Shown piece by piece: positions 49,383 to 55,722 of a DNA stretch of 64,000 nt (positions within the stretch are counted from its first letter, which is position 1; every line of letters begins with the position of its first letter). Both the position numbers and the translations under genes were made by a program. This DNA comes from a virus. The notes beneath the pieces were generated by a model. The model was not told the DNA's origin. It was given only the letters and a program-made list of their open reading frames with translations, and did no database searches. Where the stretch lies: positions 1-64,000 of the IMG/VR virus record IMGVR_UViG_3300021088_000010. One strand, 5' to 3'.

Positions 49383-49578
49383 CTTTGATCTCCTCAGCTA
49401 GTTGCTCTTCCGTTTCAATCACAGGTGTTAGATAGCCTACAAACCATTGACTTTTCCACGCTCCTTCAATCCAACATGGATTACTGTACTTCACGACATC
49501 GTAATACTTCTCACGTAGCTCCGTATAGGCAGCCTCACGTTCTTCTCTTGTGTCGAATGATAGGGTGATATAAGCCAT
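49360..49578 (-). CDS. Hypothetical protein, 72 aa
   Basis: A ferredoxin-like beta-alpha-beta pattern (AYITLSFDTREEREAAYTEL then YDVVKYSNPCWIEG) with an acidic helical end. The ATG overlaps the preceding stop (TAATG). Unknown function. Confidence 0.5.
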   Translation of the reverse strand: MAYITLSFDTREEREAAYTELREKYYDVVKYSNPCWIEGAWKSQWFVGYLTPVIETEEQLAEEIKDARPQIA

Positions 49579-49724
49579 TATCTAATCCACTCCTTTGTCT
49601 TGGGATCGAATTCTTGTCTACCACGCTTAGCATTACTCTCACGCTGCTTAGCGCGGTAGTCCTCACGGGAACGTGGATTTTTGCGCTCTCTGTGTGAAAC
49701 AGTGTTTTTCTTTCTAGTGGCCAT
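49578..49724 (-). CDS. Highly basic peptide, 48 aa
   Basis: 48 residues, about a third of them Arg or Lys (TRKKNTVSHRERKNPRSRED and onward), ending FDPKTKEWIR. The TAA overlaps the next ATG and its 5' end overlaps the macro-domain gene by 11 bases. Likely nucleic-acid-binding; unknown role. Confidence 0.5.
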   Translation of the reverse strand: MATRKKNTVSHRERKNPRSREDYRAKQRESNAKRGRQEFDPKTKEWIR

Positions 49725-50148
49725 ATGTAATCACCCACACATTATCCAATAGAATAGTCTCAATCACAGGCTTAACGTCCACCCACTTCAACCCACCATT
49801 ACCACAGCCCGGACGTGGTAGAATGAACGTAGTCTCAGCGTCACAAGCTGCGTAAAACTCTGCTGACTTCTTAATCAACTCAATGTCTGATTTCTCCCAC
49901 CATACATGCTTTGTGGGAAATGTCATAATAGGCTCCGCTGGCACTCTAAACGGAACATTTCCATTCAACTTTATGTGATAGCCTAGTAGATATGGCAACT
50001 GTGGAATACGTTGCTTAGCTTCAAGCGCACATCCACGGCCCATGACACACTCGCCATTCTTCTTGACAAATCCATTTGTGGTAACTAGAATGACAAAGTT
50101 ATCCTTGCCATAGTAGTCCCACAAATTACCTTTGATTTCACGCATCAA
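49714..50148 (-). CDS. Macro-domain protein (ADP-ribose binding)
   Basis: 144 residues: GNLWDYY, FVILVTTNGFVKKNGECVMG (about 18-37), RGCALEAKQRIP and LPRPGCGNGGLKW (about 110-122). These are the nucleotide-binding loops of macro domains. The family binds or hydrolyses ADP-ribose, and phage members can reverse ADP-ribosylation or act on ADP-ribose derivatives. In a phage it could counter host toxin or NAD-based defence; that is inference. It is coupled to the gene upstream (ATGA). Confidence 0.8.
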   Translation of the reverse strand: MMREIKGNLWDYYGKDNFVILVTTNGFVKKNGECVMGRGCALEAKQRIPQLPYLLGYHIKLNGNVPFRVPAEPIMTFPTKHVWWEKSDIELIKKSAEFYAACDAETTFILPRPGCGNGGLKWVDVKPVIETILLDNVWVITYGH

Positions 50149-50318
50149 TCCACCTTAATCCCACACTGGCGCATGAATACACAATCTTCTGCCGTCAATC
50201 TGATCACAGGCTGTTTCTTAAACTCTTGTAGAGACTTTACAGCAGCTTTGTACACAGCCATATCCCTATCAAAGTCCTCACGCCACTGCTCAATGTTGAA
50301 ATCCGCGTCTTCACTCAT
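50145..50318 (-). CDS. Acidic helical protein, 57 aa
   Basis: Start taken at ATG 50318 overlapping the previous stop (ATGA). A charged helix (FNIEQWREDFDRDMAVYKAA) with VIRLTAEDCVFMRQCGIKVD at the end. Coupled to the macro-domain gene. Unknown function. Confidence 0.5.
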   Translation of the reverse strand: MSEDADFNIEQWREDFDRDMAVYKAAVKSLQEFKKQPVIRLTAEDCVFMRQCGIKVD

Positions 50319-50494
50319 ATGCGACACTCACATATTCTGATTTCAAGTCCGGGTGCATCACGCTTAAGCTCTTTCGCTGCGTCTGCTGCATCATTAACAT
50401 CTTCGTGATAGCCCAAACTAACGTATGGGGTAGTAAATTCTTCATCTCTTGACAGCGGCTTTACTCTATAAGCAAGCTCATACGTTATTTTCAC
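50315..50494 (-). CDS. Small protein, 59 aa, GTG start
   Basis: GTG at 50494 overlaps the upstream stop (GTGA). A beta-alpha layout: KITYELAYRVKPLSRDEEF, YVSLGYHEDVNDAADAAKEL, LEIRICECRI. Unknown function; coupling on both sides supports it as a gene. Confidence 0.5.
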   Translation of the reverse strand: MKITYELAYRVKPLSRDEEFTTPYVSLGYHEDVNDAADAAKELKRDAPGLEIRICECRI

Positions 50495-50835
50495 AACACA
50501 CGCTCCATGTTAACAGGCATGAATGGTGACACATACTTCTCCTGTTCCACAGGCTCAGCTTGAGGTGCATCAGTCGTGACTTCTTCCTCAATTTCATGCC
50601 TAACACGCCGCCAGAGTGATTTCCTCTCATCCCTTAACTCTTTGATAAGATACTTGAATTTACCTTCCAATGTGAGGCAATCCAGCCCGCGTATAAACTT
50701 ATGCTCTACATAGCTGGATAGTTGAGATTGATATCCCACTAATTCTTCAATCTTGGCGTCAATCTCTTCCAACCTATCCTTTTGGGTGCAAATCCATCTG
50801 TAAGAAACTTCCTTGCGCCTGGTAATCTCAGCCAT
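50491..50835 (-). CDS. Coiled-coil hypothetical protein, 114 aa
   Basis: Start taken at ATG 50835, 5 bases after GGAGG. A helical protein with heptads (KDRLEEIDAKIEELVGYQSQ, LKELRDERKSLWRRVRHEIE) and an acidic Pro-containing tail. Unknown function. Confidence 0.5.
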   Translation of the reverse strand: MAEITRRKEVSYRWICTQKDRLEEIDAKIEELVGYQSQLSSYVEHKFIRGLDCLTLEGKFKYLIKELRDERKSLWRRVRHEIEEEVTTDAPQAEPVEQEKYVSPFMPVNMERVL

Positions 50836-50868
50836 ATCGCCTCCGATGCCGCATCCTTTATAACGCGC

Positions 50869-50885
50869 CGTCTCAAAATGAGACG
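50869..50885 (-). other. Inverted repeat CGTCTC/GAGACG
   Basis: A 6-bp stem with AAAAT loop lies 34 bases before the ATG of the coiled-coil gene, in GC-rich surroundings (GGCGTCTC...GAGACGGCGCG). There is no U-tract. Possible processing or regulatory hairpin in the operon. Confidence 0.3.
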
Positions 50886-50934
50886 CCAACCGCGCCGTTC
50901 ACCGACCAGAAAAATTCGCTCGCCCCGTTGTTAC

Positions 50935-51126
50935 CTATTCAGTTAAGACACAAGTCTCAGCTTGGCAGCACATTTCGCGCAGCGTGTGCTGGTATCTTAT
51001 CATGGTACAATTCACAACAGGTACTCTGCTGTGATTATCCGTGCTACTAGCTATGCGATCAGCACAGCTACTCAAGCCGATAAAGACAAGCACCAGCACA
51101 ATAACAAATAATCCATCTTTACTCAT
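50935..51126 (-). CDS. Small lipoprotein, 63 aa
   Basis: Start taken at ATG 51126 after GAGGATTAC. An N-terminal hydrophobic segment ends in a lipobox LSSC (residues about 18-21), so the mature protein would be lipidated at that Cys. The rest has four more Cys (NCTMIRYQHTLREMCCQAETC) and is short and polar. It may act in the envelope, as an outer spanin-like or superinfection-exclusion protein. Both roles are guesses. Confidence 0.6.
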   Translation of the reverse strand: MSKDGLFVIVLVLVFIGLSSCADRIASSTDNHSRVPVVNCTMIRYQHTLREMCCQAETCVLTE

Positions 51127-51209
51127 GTAATCCTCAGTCATTGAATTCTCAATTCTACTCAACTTGATCCCCACGGGACTTCAAGATGAGTAGAACAGAA
51201 CATTCAACT

Positions 51210-51584
51210 CTACAACTTACAGGTAACTTCCGTCCAGGTATTCACATACTCTGGAGCTGTTGAAACTGTTCCATCCACCACAGGCGAACCACCGTTATGG
51301 CATACAAAGTACTTATACGCCGCAAAAGCACCCAAGTTACGGGATTCCTTGGGCAAGAGTGTGAACGTAGTTCCTGTGATGCCGGGCTGAACAAATCGAA
51401 CAATGACTACAAAATCATTGTTATTCGTAATCTGGAATGTGGGAGTTGATCCGTTGTAGCCAATCTGGATAACTTTCACATCACCATCTCCATCTGGGGC
51501 AATATCCTTAGTTTGGGCTCCGACCAACGTCCCAATCCCTGCAAGAGCTAGTACCATCAAAGCTGTCTTGATCTTGTTGTTCAA
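51210..51584 (-). CDS. Secreted hypothetical protein, 124 aa
   Basis: GGAGAACACTTG precedes the ATG. A signal peptide (about 1-23, ALMVLALAGIGTLVGAQ) ends at an AxA-like site. The mature part is beta-rich: KVIQIGYNGSTPTFQITNNN, TFTLLPKESRNLGAF, with two Cys near the end (VCHN, TCKL) that may form a disulfide. Periplasmic or extracellular; function unknown. Confidence 0.6.
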   Translation of the reverse strand: MNNKIKTALMVLALAGIGTLVGAQTKDIAPDGDGDVKVIQIGYNGSTPTFQITNNNDFVVIVRFVQPGITGTTFTLLPKESRNLGAFAAYKYFVCHNGGSPVVDGTVSTAPEYVNTWTEVTCKL

Positions 51585-51623
51585 GTGTTCTCCTATTTAG
51601 TTTATTTGTTACTACAACTTAGT

Positions 51624-51773
51624 CTAGTACACTCGTTTTGTCATATGAACAAACAGTAGCCCTGTAATAAAGCCCGCAGCCATTGGATTCCACCAGTTGT
51701 AGACGGGCATTGATAGGAACATACAGCCGAGGTTAAGTCCTATTAAAAATGAGTATATTAAAACAGCGCGCAT
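51624..51773 (-). CDS. Small membrane protein, 49 aa
   Basis: Start taken at ATG 51773 with GGAGTAAC upstream. Two hydrophobic segments (about 3-22 and 27-42) around PVYNWWNP suggest two TM helices with a short loop. Next to the secreted protein. Unknown function. Confidence 0.5.
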   Translation of the reverse strand: MRAVLIYSFLIGLNLGCMFLSMPVYNWWNPMAAGFITGLLFVHMTKRVY

Positions 51774-51774
51774 G

Positions 51775-51945
51775 TTACTCCTTTCTAGCGTGATAATGCC
51801 CGCCAATCTCCATAATAGTATCAATTCCAGCCTTCCACATCTCATAACTTCGAGACTGCTCGCAGAATTCTTGGTGTATCTTAATCATGAGCGTAGACCA
51901 AAACTCGTTCAACTCCCGCTCACTGTAATCAGTCAAATCTCTCAT
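51775..51945 (-). CDS. Hypothetical helical protein, 56 aa
   Basis: Start taken at ATG 51945. Charged helix (ERELNEFWSTLMIKIHQEFC) and a GGHYHARKE end. Overlaps by 17 bases a possible 24-codon frame (51929..52003) encoding a hydrophobic peptide with LLVYYLILCAEFF. Unknown function. Confidence 0.45.
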   Translation of the reverse strand: MRDLTDYSERELNEFWSTLMIKIHQEFCEQSRSYEMWKAGIDTIMEIGGHYHARKE

Positions 51946-52003
51946 CCCGTCCAAGCCTCTCAAAGAACTCAGCACATAAAATCAAGTAGTAAACTAAAAG
52001 CAT
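51929..52003 (-). CDS. Possible 24-residue membrane peptide
   Basis: ATG at 52003; the peptide starts MLLVYYLILCAEFFERLG, a single short hydrophobic segment followed by charged residues. The Shine-Dalgarno sequence (AGGAAC) is weak. Overlap with the next gene is the only other support. Confidence 0.3.
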   Translation of the reverse strand: MLLVYYLILCAEFFERLGRDERFD

Positions 52004-52073
52004 GTCAGCCACAAAGTTCCTAAAGCTGAACTCCCCACGCCTGCTATCGTAGCTAGCCTCTACCAAGTAGGGC

Positions 52074-52256
52074 TTATGTGATGTCATCGAAGTCCTGCCT
52101 ATGTAACGGGCATAGCTTTACCCAGTTATCCAGCTTAGACTGCCCATGCTGCTTGATGTAATGGCACCAGTCATGGCCTTCTCGATCTGCTTGTTTAGGG
52201 CACCAATGAAAACACTGACTATCTGAAATCAGCTTACCGTATTTAGATTGGCTCAT
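52074..52256 (-). CDS. Small zinc-binding protein, 60 aa
   Basis: Start taken at ATG 52256 after GGAGTTGGAC. Cys/His rich: CFHWCPKQAD, WCHYIKQHG, LCPLHRQDF. Likely one zinc site. Function unknown. Confidence 0.5.
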   Translation of the reverse strand: MSQSKYGKLISDSQCFHWCPKQADREGHDWCHYIKQHGQSKLDNWVKLCPLHRQDFDDIT

Positions 52257-52316
52257 GTCCAACTCCTAGTACATCCGCTAGAGCACAGCCCTGATGATCT
52301 ATGCTCTAACAGGGGA

Positions 52317-52565
52317 CTAGGCCAGTTCTCTTACCCTATCAACAACGTGTTGCCAGAGTTCATGCTGGACTTGATGCAACCTTGCCATATCCCTAAGCGT
52401 AACAGGATTAAGCACATCAGCCCGGCTAAACCCCTTGTCCATCCGTTCCTTACACTGAACAGCCAATCGCTTGGCTATTCGATTAGCGAATGAAATACGC
52501 AATTTCATGGTGCGTAGACCTAGTTCACGCTGAAAAGCAGGCATAGGCAAAGACATTGACGGCAT
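52317..52565 (-). CDS. Basic helical protein, 82 aa
   Basis: GGAGGGAAAATAAC precedes the ATG. Basic, Arg-rich helices (LRISFANRIAKRLAVQCKER, ARLHQVQHELWQHVVDRVRE). Might bind nucleic acid. Unknown function. Confidence 0.5.
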   Translation of the reverse strand: MPSMSLPMPAFQRELGLRTMKLRISFANRIAKRLAVQCKERMDKGFSRADVLNPVTLRDMARLHQVQHELWQHVVDRVRELA

Positions 52566-52566
52566 G

Positions 52567-52722
52567 TTATTTTCCCTCCATTGTGCAAGCTATGAATCGT
52601 GCTGTGATGTTCAAGCTACTATCTTGGCACTCGTCATTTGGATCGCTTATAACCTGATTAGCCCAATACAACAAGCCAACCGTAATCAAGAAGCAAACTA
52701 ACGCTATTCTAATCAATCGCAT
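52567..52722 (-). CDS. Small membrane protein, 51 aa
   Basis: ATG at 52722; an N-terminal TM segment (about 5-20, RIALVCFLITVGLLYW) is followed by a polar, Cys-containing outer part (SDPNDECQDSSLNITARFIA). Topology suggests an exported C-terminus. The stop is one base before the next ATG block. Unknown function. Confidence 0.5.
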   Translation of the reverse strand: MRLIRIALVCFLITVGLLYWANQVISDPNDECQDSSLNITARFIACTMEGK

Positions 52723-52892
52723 AGTCTGAATCCTTTCAAACCCAGACGTTGGGCAGCCTCAGAGAAGGTTATGTTTTGCGATAAAGCAAACTCGTTAATA
52801 CGCTCTTGACAACGCTGACACAAAACAATGCGACCGACCAAACCAAGAATCAAAGTCTTACGTGGACACATTTGACACTGCGCTTGCGTCAC
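52713..52892 (-). CDS. Zinc-ribbon protein, 59 aa, GTG start
   Basis: GTG at 52892, preceded by GAGAGGAGCG. CQMCPRKTL and CQRCQERI give a typical zinc-ribbon pair, then a helical FSEAAQRLGLKGFRLCD end. The 3' end overlaps the next gene by 10 bases. Unknown function. Confidence 0.5.
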   Translation of the reverse strand: MTQAQCQMCPRKTLILGLVGRIVLCQRCQERINEFALSQNITFSEAAQRLGLKGFRLCD

Positions 52893-52915
52893 AGCTGCGC
52901 TCCTCTCGACTACTA

Positions 52916-52931
52916 GGACCCTTTGGGGTGG
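52916..52931 (+). repeat. Intergenic repeat GGACCCTTTGGGGTGG, copy 3
   Basis: Matches the copies at 35436 and 44328 with one extra T. It lies directly after the stop of the 52933..53271 gene on the minus strand. Confidence 0.4.
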
Positions 52932-52932
52932 G

Positions 52933-53271
52933 TTAATTCACAAACTCAATTTCATCGCCTTGCTCTGCAAAGATAGCCTTTAGCCTGGTTTCACGTACCG
53001 CGTCACTTATTTGGTCGTTGTCATTGGCATTGTAGGCCGGTCCAATCATATTCCTAGTATCCCTCATCCAGCTAGGGAATAGTGTACAATTTGGGTCATC
53101 TTTATAGTTCATTTCAACTATATCTGAGCGATTCAATATGGCAGAGTCAGGTATACCGCATTGCTGCGCTACGAAACCGATGCAGCATCGTGTACCATCT
53201 TCGCGAAGTAGTGAACTTGTATCACTGCCATGCCCACGATACCACGTTCGCCTGTCTACAATGAATTTCAT
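52933..53271 (-). CDS. Conserved phage hypothetical protein, 112 aa
   Basis: The start MKFIVDRRTWYRGHGSDTS and the segment LLREDGTRCCIGFVAQQCG belong to a type of small phage protein often seen in unrelated phages, followed by an N-rich YNANDND segment. Role unknown. Confidence 0.6.
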   Translation of the reverse strand: MKFIVDRRTWYRGHGSDTSSLLREDGTRCCIGFVAQQCGIPDSAILNRSDIVEMNYKDDPNCTLFPSWMRDTRNMIGPAYNANDNDQISDAVRETRLKAIFAEQGDEIEFVN

Positions 53272-53295
53272 GTTTATCTCCCTTACTAGGACTGG

Positions 53296-53373
53296 CTAAT
53301 CAACCCACAACCAAATCGTCGCATCCAGTACAAACTCCAACACCATCAAACCAAAGGCTATAATCCTCATCAT
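53296..53373 (-). CDS. 25-residue membrane micropeptide C
   Basis: ATGATG at 53373, overlapping the stop of micropeptide B. One hydrophobic segment (MRIIAFGLMVLEFVLDAT) with WLWVD at the end. Third of three TM micropeptides in tandem. Confidence 0.45.
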   Translation of the reverse strand: MMRIIAFGLMVLEFVLDATIWLWVD

Positions 53374-53465
53374 GGCAGGATCACCGCGATGTAACCTAGC
53401 ATCCCAAGAGCAAAGATGCTAAGAGCGATGAACAAGCCCATAGTGTACCGCTCGGCTAGGTTCAT
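53370..53465 (-). CDS. 31-residue membrane micropeptide B
   Basis: CAGGAGG lies 5 bases before the ATG at 53465. A single TM segment (about 9-29, GLFIALSIFALGMLGYIAV) after a polar MNLAERYT start. The strong Shine-Dalgarno sequence lies inside the end of micropeptide A, indicating coupling. Confidence 0.5.
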   Translation of the reverse strand: MNLAERYTMGLFIALSIFALGMLGYIAVILP

Positions 53466-53466
53466 G

Positions 53467-53553
53467 TCAATCCTCCTGTGAAACAAACGCTAACAGCGTG
53501 TAGAACACCAAAAATGGGATTAATACATATACCACAGCATCGGTAAAGTCCAT
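53467..53553 (-). CDS. 28-residue membrane micropeptide A
   Basis: TAGGAGGATAACA precedes the ATG at 53553. One TM segment (about 7-24, VVYVLIPFLVFYTLLAFV) with acidic ends. First of the three TM micropeptides. Could form membrane complexes or act on host envelope proteins. Confidence 0.5.
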   Translation of the reverse strand: MDFTDAVVYVLIPFLVFYTLLAFVSQED

Positions 53554-53618
53554 TGTTATCCTCCTACGGACAAGGCCAGGTGTGTATTGGTTCGCTGGCC
53601 TCTACCGTTGAGGGACAA

Positions 53619-53717
53619 CTAAGCCCGTAATTCCCTAAGCCGCATGTTTATCTCTTCTTGACGCGGCAGCCATCGCGGGGACAAGAACTCCATCACAAGT
53701 GAATAAATCTTACTCAT
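53619..53717 (-). CDS. 32-residue peptide
   Basis: TAGGAGGCAACACC precedes the ATG at 53717. The product starts MSKIYSLVMEFLSPRWLPRQ and ends in an Arg-rich helix. The longer in-frame extension to 53849 runs across the hairpin at 53743 and is unlikely. Unknown function. Confidence 0.45.
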   Translation of the reverse strand: MSKIYSLVMEFLSPRWLPRQEEINMRLRELRA

Positions 53718-53742
53718 GGTGTTGCCTCCTAGGTACATCACC

Positions 53743-53766
53743 AAAGGGAGTATTGCTACTCCCTTT
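53743..53766 (-). terminator. Strong hairpin, possible terminator or processing site
   Basis: AAAGGGAGTA and TACTCCCTTT form a perfect 10-bp stem with a TTGC (GCAA on the minus strand) tetraloop. On the minus strand it ends in CTTTGG, without a long U-run. It separates the 108-aa gene from the micropeptide genes. Confidence 0.5.
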
Positions 53767-53775
53767 GAGGGGTAC

Positions 53776-54102
53776 CTAGGCAGATGCCTGTTTGCCGTAT
53801 CCGGCGGGGATGCCCAATTCCTTGATGCCATTCTTGAACGAAACCCCATTGTCCCGGTTATCTGAGATAAACTGAATCATGGGTGACGTGAGCATGTCCG
53901 TGATGGGCAGGCCAGTGGTATGTTCCAACACCTTGATCCAAGTCTCGGCATACAGCGTGACCGGGAATCGTCCTGTCCCGTACATGCTGATGCCACCTTT
54001 CTCAGCCACCTTGAACGACAGGCTAGGTGCCTTGCCCGTTCGCTTGCCTGCCTCTAGCTCCGCGATGCGTGCTATTAACTCATCGTACGTTGGATTCGCC
54101 AT
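53776..54102 (-). CDS. Conserved phage hypothetical protein, 108 aa
   Basis: An N-terminal helix (YDELIARIAELEAG) is followed by FKVAEKGGISMYGTGRFPVT, LYAETWIKVLEHT, a pattern seen in many phages, often ending near FKNGIKELGI as here. GC-rich codons compared with neighbours. Function unknown; possible single-strand or protein-binding role. Confidence 0.6.
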   Translation of the reverse strand: MANPTYDELIARIAELEAGKRTGKAPSLSFKVAEKGGISMYGTGRFPVTLYAETWIKVLEHTTGLPITDMLTSPMIQFISDNRDNGVSFKNGIKELGIPAGYGKQASA

Positions 54103-54222
54103 TGCTATTCTCCTAAGCCGCCATTGCTAACCCGTCGGCGCTCAATTGCTCGCCCGGTTGCCGTTTGCGGCGGATACACTCATCAGAATTTCTCGGCGCG
54201 ACCGCTGTTGAGTACATCGAAC

Positions 54223-54246
54223 GCTATACTCATAAGAATATAGCGT
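54223..54246 (-). other. AT-rich hairpin in the leader of the 108-aa gene
   Basis: CGCTATA and TATAGCG form a 7-bp stem with a 10-base loop, between the 56-aa gene and the 108-aa gene. No long U-tract. Its 150-bp surroundings (54103-54254) hold no convincing gene and could be an operon-internal control site. Confidence 0.3.
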
Positions 54247-54254
54247 GCGGATAC

Positions 54255-54425
54255 TCACATCTGTCCCAGATAACTCTCAGCCCAATCCCGAATACGCATA
54301 AGCTGTGCCCACCCATCTTCAATCGCCTCAGGTACGGGATCACCATCTGTGTCATAGATACGACGCAGGTTAGCGAATCTGTTAACCGCTGGTGATAGTG
54401 TAACTGCGATGTCCATCTCGACCAT
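54255..54425 (-). CDS. Hypothetical protein, 56 aa
   Basis: Start taken at ATG 54425 with GAGGTGACGGTT upstream. VEMDIAVTLSPAVNRFANLR, then an acidic segment and WAQLMRIRDWAESYLG. First gene of the accessory operon by position. Unknown function. Confidence 0.45.
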   Translation of the reverse strand: MVEMDIAVTLSPAVNRFANLRRIYDTDGDPVPEAIEDGWAQLMRIRDWAESYLGQM

Positions 54426-55000
54426 AACCGTCACCTCACTGTGGTATCTCGTTGCGACTATTGCGCTTGCCGCTTGCACCCTCCAGAAAAACTCGGCGGA
54501 GCCGTTGAAGGCGATGTTGCAAGCAAAGGAATACTAAAAGTGGAAACAATAATGGCTAAAAGGATGCCTTGATTCACAGTAATGATGATGCGGCCCCGGC
54601 AAAATATTGAAAAATCGAAACTTATGGCACATAGTGTTGTTGTAACTAGGCAACTTATAGTCATTTGACATCAATAACATACGGACATAGCCTTTTGGCC
54701 TAGGTGGGTGTGGTCCTCCGCTCGGATGAAAAAGGGTGGTAGGCCGTACCATGCTCATTCTAAACAGGATACGGCTTTTATTATGAGACCTAGCTAAGTG
54801 TCCATAAGCTATTGATTAGGCTAGACTTAACGCGGCGTGGCTCGCAAAGGCAGCTCGCTCTTGTATTTGATCCACCCACTGGGTCCTCAGGGGACCGCCG
54901 TAGCCGTCAGGCGGGAGGCGGGCCGTATACATCTCGGCTAGTAGTACACTGGCGTAGCCTTTTCTCTTTCTTTGGTTACTTTCTTTCTCTTTTAATGCTG
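54426..55000. other. Non-coding stretch before the late-gene promoter
   Basis: No frame here has both a Shine-Dalgarno sequence and protein-like composition; those at 54458..54664, 54534..54758 and 54812..55021 look like chance. The promoter of the leftward accessory operon should lie here, but no TTGACA/TATAAT pair is evident on the minus strand. Inverted repeats include GGTCCTCAGGGGACC near 54880. Confidence 0.4.
54743..54784 (+). terminator. Possible intrinsic terminator (plus strand)
   Basis: GCCGTA and TACGGC form a 6-bp stem (extended by CC/GG across a bulge) followed by TTTTATTAT. It lies upstream of promoter P3 and would insulate it from any rightward transcript, such as one from P2. 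Confidence 0.4.
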
Positions 55001-55018
55001 GTAAGTCCTTTGTTTACG
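55001..55018 (+). repeat. GTAAGTCC repeat, copy 3
   Basis: GTAAGTCCTTTGTTTACG is the right-hand counterpart of the 34963 copy, again 27 bases before the palindrome. An inverted AAAGGACTTA follows at 55066-55075. Confidence 0.55.
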
Positions 55019-55027
55019 TAAATGAAA

Positions 55028-55039
55028 AGTACTAGTACT
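55028..55039. promoter_or_regulatory. Palindromic operator candidate AGTACTAGTACT, copy 2
   Basis: Identical to the palindrome at 34990-35001, 39 bases before the -35 box of P3. The conserved spacing argues for one regulator acting at both places. Confidence 0.6.
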
Positions 55040-55078
55040 TTATTTATTTTTTAAGTGATGTATCCAAAGGACTTAGGC

Positions 55079-55109
55079 GTGACACTAAAACCCTTATTTT
55101 TCGTATAAT
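55079..55109 (+). promoter_or_regulatory. Promoter P3, rightward, to the terminase genes
   Basis: GTGACA, 19 bases, TATAAT in the context TTTTTCGTATAATTAAGTATAAAG, nearly identical to P1 around the -10 box. TTAAGTAT (55109-55116) and ATACTTAA (55129-55136) form an inverted repeat over the expected start of transcription, a second operator candidate. It would drive terminase and the structural genes to its right. Confidence 0.7.
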
Positions 55110-55284
55110 TAAGTATAAAGACTTTTCGATACTTAATCATACTACGGTGCTTCGCGTTCCGCTACCGTTTACACTAGCGCGGAAGCTTCAGGCCGTTTGG
55201 ACGTATTTGCGAGGGGTGTATTTTGATTTTTGCTTATCTATTCTTGGCTGTTATGATTTGGGATTGTACTCTAGGGGTATACCA

Positions 55285-55722
55285 GTGGCTAAAGAAGGTA
55301 AGGTAGAACTCTGGTACACTGACGCCACTGAGCTAATGGCTAGGACTGGTATGACCTTGCAGGAAGCTCTTACTGAGCTAGGCATACCTATGACCTCAGT
55401 AGAGTGTAACGCTATTATAAGGCGTAAGAGCTTTAATCGTGTCTTATGGGAAGCCCGTCATCGGTACTTCAATCAGCTAGCTAATGACCCGAACTTTAAG
55501 AAAGACACGATTATCGGTAAACTGGTATCGCTTGCCCAACGGCTTGAAGATGAGGGTAACTTCGATAAGGCGGCAGAGGCTACACTTAAAGCCGCGAAGG
55601 TTGCGGGCTTTGTTGGCCCTGAATCGACTGTTAGTGTCTTTGGGGAACTCAGTCAAGCTGATCTAGATGCCATTCGTAAAAAGGTAGAAGAGGGCGCAAT
55701 TGGGAAGTCAAGACCAAACTAA
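55285..55722 (+). CDS. Terminase small subunit candidate
   Basis: Start taken at GTG 55285 (145 residues) after TAGGGGTATACCA; the frame is open from 55147 but the first 46 codons lack a Shine-Dalgarno sequence and look non-protein-like. TDATELMARTGMTLQEALTE and RKSFNRVLWEARHRYFNQL suggest a helix-turn-helix type, then a long helical region (KDTIIGKLVSLAQRLEDEGN, AAEATLKAAKVAGFVGPEST). The SQADLDAIRKKV end is typical of small terminases. It overlaps the large-subunit gene by 23 bases. Confidence 0.65.
   Translation: MAKEGKVELWYTDATELMARTGMTLQEALTELGIPMTSVECNAIIRRKSFNRVLWEARHRYFNQLANDPNFKKDTIIGKLVSLAQRLEDEGNFDKAAEATLKAAKVAGFVGPESTVSVFGELSQADLDAIRKKVEEGAIGKSRPN

Noticed and set aside
54534-54758. 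Minus-strand ORF in the region before promoter P3
   Set aside because: His/Pro/Phe-rich chance sequence without a good start signal. The frames at 54458..54664 and 54812..55021 are no better.
55147-55284. Upstream extension of the terminase small subunit
   Set aside because: The first 46 codons lack a Shine-Dalgarno sequence and protein-like pattern. The GTG at 55285 gives a normal small-terminase length.
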